Shown here piece by piece: positions 7,742-10,990 of a stretch of DNA of 10,990 nt. The stretch is from Polyrhizophydium stewartii (taxonomy: Eukaryota; Chytridiomycota; Chytridiomycetes; Rhizophydiales), in contig JADGIZ010000622.1 of the NCBI GenBank assembly GCA_027604665.1, positions 1-10,990 on the forward strand. Direction: 5' to 3'. Numbering within the stretch: the first letter of the stretch is position 1; the number at the start of each line of letters is the position of its first letter. The translations under genes were made by a program, and so were the position numbers. The notes beneath the pieces were generated by a model, which was not told where the DNA came from, did not search any database, and worked only from the letters and a program-made list of their open reading frames with translations.

Positions 7742-8066
7742 ATTGGTGTCGTTCCGTGTGTGCGTGGCCGGGATGGGCAGTCCGATGGTGGTGCGGTCCA
7801 GGGACAGAAACCGAGCAGCGCAGTGTTCCAAGAAAGCCCGAGAGAAACAGTGGTGCGCGGCAACCGATCAGGATGCAGCAATGAGTTGTGTCGGCGACGG
7901 GGACAGTCAGCGAATGTCGCGCTTCGCAACTGCGGTGAGGACGGAGAAATGTGAAGTGCCCGAGGGGGAGGGCCACACAACCTCATCAGTCGCGCGTAAA
8001 GCAACGCGGCAGATGCGCATTGCATCTCCGCAAGCGACCATGGGCGGAGGGATGGAGGGATGGGGC
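7742..8066. other. Gap between two tandem minus-strand genes
   Basis: 325 bp lie between the stop of the upstream minus-strand gene and the start of the next. On the minus strand the part nearest the downstream gene is C/T-rich and contains no AG dinucleotide from 7921 to 7705. It is either promoter plus pyrimidine-rich leader or an intron. No TATA box and no independent gene was seen. Confidence 0.5.
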
Positions 8067-9065
8067 TCAGCAGGCACGGCCGTTGCCACCGCTCACGCTG
8101 GATTGCGATGCCGTCGTCGGACGCGAGCTGCGCCGCGATCCGCTGATCGGCGGCAGCTTGACGGGCTCGAGGATGTGCATCGTGCTGCTGTCCTGGTCCT
8201 GCTGCTTCGCGCTGTCGTCGATGCCGACGATCAAGTCGCCGCCGATCGCAGACTGCAGGTCGTCGAGAACAGATGTGCCGTTGAAGACCGAGTAGGTCGA
8301 TCCGAGGTTGGTTTTGGTGTGCGCCTTGTAAAAGGACTCGTTTGTCTTGAAGAGGTTGTCTTCGGCCTTTTCGAGGCGGGCGTCGATGCGGCGCTGCGCG
8401 CGGGCGAGCTGCCACTCGATGTCGCGCGCGGCCTGGGACGGCCGCTCCTCGGACTCGTCGACGCCCTTGAGCAGGTTGCCCGAGGACCGCGAGACGCCGG
8501 AGCCGCCGAGCAGCTCGAGGGTGCGGGACCCGGAGAGACCGCGCGAGGCCGCCATGCGAAGGTCGTTGCGGGAGCCACGCGCGGCGCCGCCGCCTATCGA
8601 CAGATCGCCGCGCGAGCCGCGAGCACCGATGCCCGGCGCGTGCTTGAGGCGGCGGCGCTGCAGCTCCAGATCCGTCGAGTTGAAGGGCGACTCGGATGGA
8701 TGCGACGGCGAGCTCGTGTCAGAGTGCTTGAGATGGTGCTTTTGGGATGTGAGCTCCCGGGGCGTGATGCGAGACGAGGCCGGCCGGGACGGCGTGGGGG
8801 CTGGCGGTGCCAACTGGGCCTGCGAGGCGAGGTTGGGGCGGCTGCCGATGTTGGCACGCCGGAAGCCCGTGTTGGTCGAGGTCGGGGGCAGCGGGCCGCG
8901 AAGCTCTGCGAGCCCGCCGGCGCCGGCGCTGCTGTTGAGGCCGCCTGCTTGAGGCGGTGCGCTCTTGAGCGAGAGGCCGACGTGCATGACGTCCCCGAGG
9001 TGGGTCTGCATGGACGCCTGCAAGGCGCGCAGCGTCTCGATCGGGTCGACGGGCGGCGAGCTCAT
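8067..9065 (-). CDS. Ser/Arg/Pro-rich, mostly disordered protein with GSRxxL motifs (332 aa)
   Basis: A single open exon whose ATG at 9065 has an excellent Kozak context (ACCACCATGA). A short helical N-terminus (IETLRALQASMQTHLGDVM, 9-27) is followed by a long disordered Ser/Pro/Arg-rich region (35-210) containing repeated GSR/SR-x-x-L motifs (GSRPNL, GSRGDL, GSRNDL, GSRTLEL, SRSSGNL). A charged, coiled-coil-prone segment (about 211-250: RDIEWQLARAQRRIDARLEK) and a less polar stretch (SVLDDLQSAIGGDLIVGIDD, 265-284) come next, then LPPISGSRRSSR near the end. It is cytoplasmic or nuclear by lack of signal or membrane segments. I do not recognise the family. A GTGAGC donor-like site at 8096-8091 lies in phase near the end, so the last ten codons may be intronic. 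Confidence 0.8.
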   Translation of the reverse strand: MSSPPVDPIETLRALQASMQTHLGDVMHVGLSLKSAPPQAGGLNSSAGAGGLAELRGPLPPTSTNTGFRRANIGSRPNLASQAQLAPPAPTPSRPASSRITPRELTSQKHHLKHSDTSSPSHPSESPFNSTDLELQRRRLKHAPGIGARGSRGDLSIGGGAARGSRNDLRMAASRGLSGSRTLELLGGSGVSRSSGNLLKGVDESEERPSQAARDIEWQLARAQRRIDARLEKAEDNLFKTNESFYKAHTKTNLGSTYSVFNGTSVLDDLQSAIGGDLIVGIDDSAKQQDQDSSTMHILEPVKLPPISGSRRSSRPTTASQSSVSGGNGRAC

Positions 9066-9518
9066 GGTGGTATCGGTCTGGTATCTTGTCGTGCTGCTGG
9101 CGGGCAGGGGCCTGTGTGCGGCAGTGCTGACGTTGTGTCGTGCGGGTCGATGTGCGCTAGCCTTTCCTATGCGGCGCCAAGTGCAGCGGGCCGGATGCGG
9201 GCGTGGGGGCCGGGGGATGCGCGCCGCTGCGCCGCCGTGGATGGGGCTGTCGGTGGCGCAGCTGTGAGAGGCTCGACAGCAACCGGGTCGCGGCCAGGGC
9301 AGGCGAATGGGGCGGCGGCGGCTGCACTGGCCATCGCACCACCGCAGGTGCGCTGTGCGTGCGGGCTGCGTGGCGGGGGCTGCAGGTGTGGGGTCTCCCG
9401 CAAGGAGTCGACGTGGCGCGACTTTACCCAGCTGGCGGATCCAGACATCAACAAACAGACGCGGATCCCCGCAAGCAGCAACACAGCGACACAAACCAGC
9501 TCTGCCAACCACAGATCA
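9066..9518. other. Intergenic: leader and promoter side of the 332-aa protein gene
   Basis: No gene is supported. The GC-rich part next to 9065 is the expected 5' leader of the minus-strand gene; toward 9430-9518 composition shifts to A/C-rich on the plus strand (ACAAACAGACGCGG, AACACAGCGACACAAACC). Open frames on either strand here lack a good ATG or sensible composition. Confidence 0.45.
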
Positions 9519-9890
9519 TCAAACAGATACAGTATTCATTCGGTCAGTGATGAGGCGACGCACATCTTGTCCAGAACACGAAATGACGCTGAGGTGCTGA
9601 TCAGCACCTGTGGTTTCCTTGCCGAGCCAAAAGAGTGTACAGCAGTGCTGCACATCATGCTTGAGGATGTTGTTGACGGCGCATGAAGAGCGGGACCTCT
9701 TGTCCTGCCTGAGGGTCGTGCCTTCTGCACCGTACTTGCCAGTCTGGCGCAGATAGAACACGGCACGCAAGTGCATGTTGATGCATGCGTTCTTGTCGCG
9801 GCATCAGGTGATGTCTCACTGGCCGCAGTGGCCGAGGCCCCAGGGCATGGGCAAGTTGTTGGCGTCGTCATTGCAGGAAACAATGCGATT
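9519..9890 (-). pseudogene. Decayed cysteine-rich reading frame with two in-frame TGA codons
   Basis: One minus-strand frame from 9890 to the TGA at 9521-9519 has protein-like content: SCNDDANNLPMPWGLGHCG, then TGA (9818-9816), DIT, TGA (9806-9804), CRDKNACINMHL, AVFYLRQTGKYGAEGTTL, SSCAVNNILKHDVQHCC. Many Cys, Trp and Gly residues, and meaningful sequence on both sides of the stops, suggest a formerly expressed secreted domain. The upstream limit is a TAA at 9893-9891; no start or signal peptide is present. The spacing of Cys and Asp around CRDKNAC loosely recalls a phospholipase A2-type calcium/active-site segment, but the His-Asp pair is absent; this is a weak guess. It may also be a fragment of a gene whose 5' end has been lost. 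Confidence 0.45.
9592..9609. repeat. 18-bp perfect palindrome
   Basis: AGGTGCTGA followed directly by TCAGCACCT is a perfect, loop-free inverted repeat centred at 9600/9601. It lies inside the decayed reading frame, encoding GADQHL there, so it may be a chance of coding sequence or a dimeric protein binding site. Confidence 0.8.
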
Positions 9891-10059
9891 TTAGTCTTTA
9901 CGCCAAGGCGTGACTGATTCAAGCGGCGGCTGAGACAGCAGGCGGTCGCCAGTGCGAGATGGCTCCCTCTTGTGGTTGGTCTGCTCGGGAGCCGCGATAG
10001 CACCGCCACCTGAAGTATGAGGTGGAGCAAGTGTCAGTCGGACGAGAAGCACTAGAAGG

Positions 10060-10088
10060 CGATGCGACACGAACCATTGGTCGCATCG
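10060..10088. repeat. 9-bp stem-loop
   Basis: CGATGCGAC (10060-10068) and GTCGCATCG (10080-10088) form a perfect 9-bp stem around an 11-nt loop. It stands alone in the intergenic region with no RNA gene features such as Pol III boxes. Confidence 0.6.
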
Positions 10089-10466
10089 ACATTCATGGTG
10101 CTGGTGTAATGGCACAGGTTTGACACCATCATTGCGCTGACCCTGGATCAGAGAAACGATCTCCTGTCAGACAGGCCCGTCCACCAAAGGAAGCGCCGAC
10201 ACACTGCACACTCTCTTGCAGATTAAAATTTAGTTCAAATCCCCCAGAGAAACCAAATATCTCTCTTGCACCACTCACCAGATCCAACCCCACCTCAGAC
10301 TCGAATACCTCGGAGCGCCCAAACAAATCGCAAAGCAGCAGACTCTCATTAGTCTTGGTTGTGCGGCCTCACCGGTGCATGCCGGGACTGGCCACTGCTT
10401 ATTTACGCGCCGCATCTGGCTGGGGCGCCACCGGGCCCATGCCCATGGGGCCGGATCCTGGCGGCG

Positions 10467-10472
10467 TGACGT
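10467..10472 (+). promoter_or_regulatory. TGACGT half CRE-type element
   Basis: TGACGT (within GCGTGACGTTGG) lies 56 bp before the start codon of the J-domain gene. ATF/CREB-type bZIP factors bind this core. A single hexamer is weak evidence. Confidence 0.25.
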
Positions 10473-10527
10473 TGGGGAGTGAGGGTCAGATGTGGCTCAA
10501 AAAGAAACTTTTGCAAACTTTGCCCAA

Positions 10528-10990
10528 ATGGCCGGAGAAGAAAGCACTTTTTATGAAGTTCTGGGGTGCGTCGGTGCTGGACGCCCCGTGGCCGCCGCGG
10601 GGGCGCGCATGCCGGCCGACGACGCCGCCGCGCGGAGGCGCCGCCGGACCCGCCGGGGGGGGGGGTCGGCGCGGGCTGCCACGACGCCCGCACTCGCCGG
10701 CTGACGCACCGCCGCAGCGTCGCGCGAGACGCCAGCGACGACGACATCAAGCGCGGTGAGGTCTCGCCGGAACCCCGCGGAAGCCCGCGGACTCGCGCGC
10801 GGCCCTGCGTGCTGACGACGCCGCTGCCGCCGCTGCCGCCGCTGCCGCGACAGCGTACCGCCGCGAGGCCCTCGCATGGCACCCAGACAAGAACGCCCAC
10901 AGGATCCAGGAGGCCGAGCACCGCTTCAAGCTGATTGGCGAGGTGCGAGGCGTCATCGCCCCACCGCCGGGCGTCGGTTCCCCCCCCCGC
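10528..10990 (+). CDS. J-domain (DnaJ/Hsp40) co-chaperone, 5' part only
   Basis: Exons: 10528-10565, 10718-10755, 10854-10942; then a GTGCGA donor at 10943 and intron to the window edge. Introns are 152 and 98 nt with donors GTGCGT and GTGAGG, branch-like CTGAC at 10701 and 10812, and CAG acceptors; reading phase is kept. The 55 visible residues are an N-terminal J domain: TFYEVLG (helix I), DASDDDIKRAYRREALAWH (helix II), the HPD tripeptide at 35-37 that stimulates Hsp70 ATPase, then EAEHRFKLIGE (helix III). No signal peptide precedes it, so it should be cytosolic or nuclear. The J domain at the extreme N-terminus fits several classes; the subfamily cannot be told without the missing C-terminus. 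The introns are extremely GC-rich. Confidence 0.9.
10665..10675 (+). repeat. 11-bp poly-G run in intron 1 of the J-domain gene
   Basis: Eleven consecutive G residues lie within the very GC-rich first intron; a matching nine-base C run ends the window (10980-10988). Such runs are prone to length error in assemblies. Confidence 0.8.
10821..10847 (+). repeat. 9-bp unit x3 tandem repeat in intron 2 of the J-domain gene
   Basis: CCGCTGCCG occurs three times in direct tandem between the branch-like CTGAC (10812) and the CAG acceptor (10853). The tract pushes the acceptor about 38 nt from the branch site but adds no AG, so splicing choice stays unambiguous. Confidence 0.8.

Larger units (their letters stand above)
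9891..10527. other. Intergenic: promoter region of the J-domain gene
   Basis: No gene is supported in these 637 bp. Contents: a stem-loop at 10060-10088; an AT-richer, pyrimidine-tract-containing part at 10200-10350 with TTAAAATTTAG near 10222-10232; two copies of CTCTCTTGCA at 10211-10220 and 10261-10270; and a TGACGT half CRE-type element at 10467-10472, 56 bp before the J-domain start codon. A minus-strand frame at 10129-10326 lacks an ATG start. Confidence 0.5.

Noticed and set aside
9167..9508. Minus-strand open frame with a hydrophobic, signal-peptide-like beginning
   Set aside because: It has no ATG at its start, the body is Pro/Ala low complexity, and it overlaps the leader of the 332-aa gene.
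9547..9592. C/D-box snoRNA (GTGATGA at 9547, CTGA at 9589)
   Set aside because: The boxes are only about 36 nt apart, with no terminal stem and no internal C'/D' pair.
7461..9686. 741-codon open frame on the plus strand
   Set aside because: It runs antisense over two minus-strand genes with better starts, splice sites and composition; the translation is Arg/Ala/Gly-rich antisense of GC-rich codons and begins at a non-supported start.
9744..9819. 76-nt intron (GTGAGA..CCAG) that would remove both TGA codons of the relic frame
   Set aside because: It joins to a frame of low-complexity content and discards the protein-like frame (TGKYGAEGTTL, SSCAVNN) that continues without it.
10129..10326. 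65-codon minus-strand open frame
   Set aside because: It starts at TTG, has no recognisable content, and lies in the AT-richer promoter-like region of the J-domain gene.

Overview
The window looks like nuclear DNA of a GC-rich, gene-dense, intron-bearing fungus, most likely a chytrid. The evidence is an intronless eukaryotic tRNA-Ile with a T4 Pol III stop, a TATAAAA promoter 47 bp before a start codon, short introns (49-152 nt) with GTGCGT/GTGAG donors and CTGAC/CTCAC branch sites, GPI-anchored secreted proteins, and an F-box-like protein with short ankyrin repeats of a kind I associate with Rhizophydiales-type chytrids. The placement is an inference; no marker gene fixes it.

Layout. 5-77 (-): tRNA-Ile(AAU). 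331-2340 (+): F-box-like/ankyrin-repeat protein of 669 aa. 2677-5323: an inverted duplication with two ungapped 686-bp arms (2677-3362 and 4638-5323) around a 1,275-bp spacer. The left arm holds the body of a small secreted GPI-type protein (2892-3416, -). The right arm holds a near-identical copy that forms the C-terminal half of a longer secreted cysteine-rich protein (3838-5108, +), transcribed divergently from a TATA promoter. That longer gene has a one-base frame break at a GGG run (4282-4284). 5466-6605 (+): six-exon FHA-domain gene, the SNIP1/Pml1 subunit of the RES pre-mRNA retention and splicing complex. 6710-7741 (-): five-exon gene for a small basic protein I do not recognise, convergent with SNIP1. 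8067-9065 (-): single-exon Ser/Arg/Pro-rich, mostly disordered protein with repeated GSRxxL motifs. 9519-9890 (-): decayed cysteine-rich reading frame with two in-frame TGA codons. 10528 to window end (+): J-domain co-chaperone gene, three exons visible and cut by the window edge.

How the parts relate. SNIP1 (splicing) and the J-domain protein are housekeeping genes. The accessory part is the surface-protein pair at 2.7-5.3 kb, where a mature-chain-plus-GPI-tail module has been copied in inverted orientation and joined to different N-termini: a bare signal peptide in one copy, a signal peptide plus a cysteine-rich domain in the other. The ankyrin gene beside it belongs to a type often expanded in such genomes. 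No CRISPR array, insertion sequence or transposase gene was seen.
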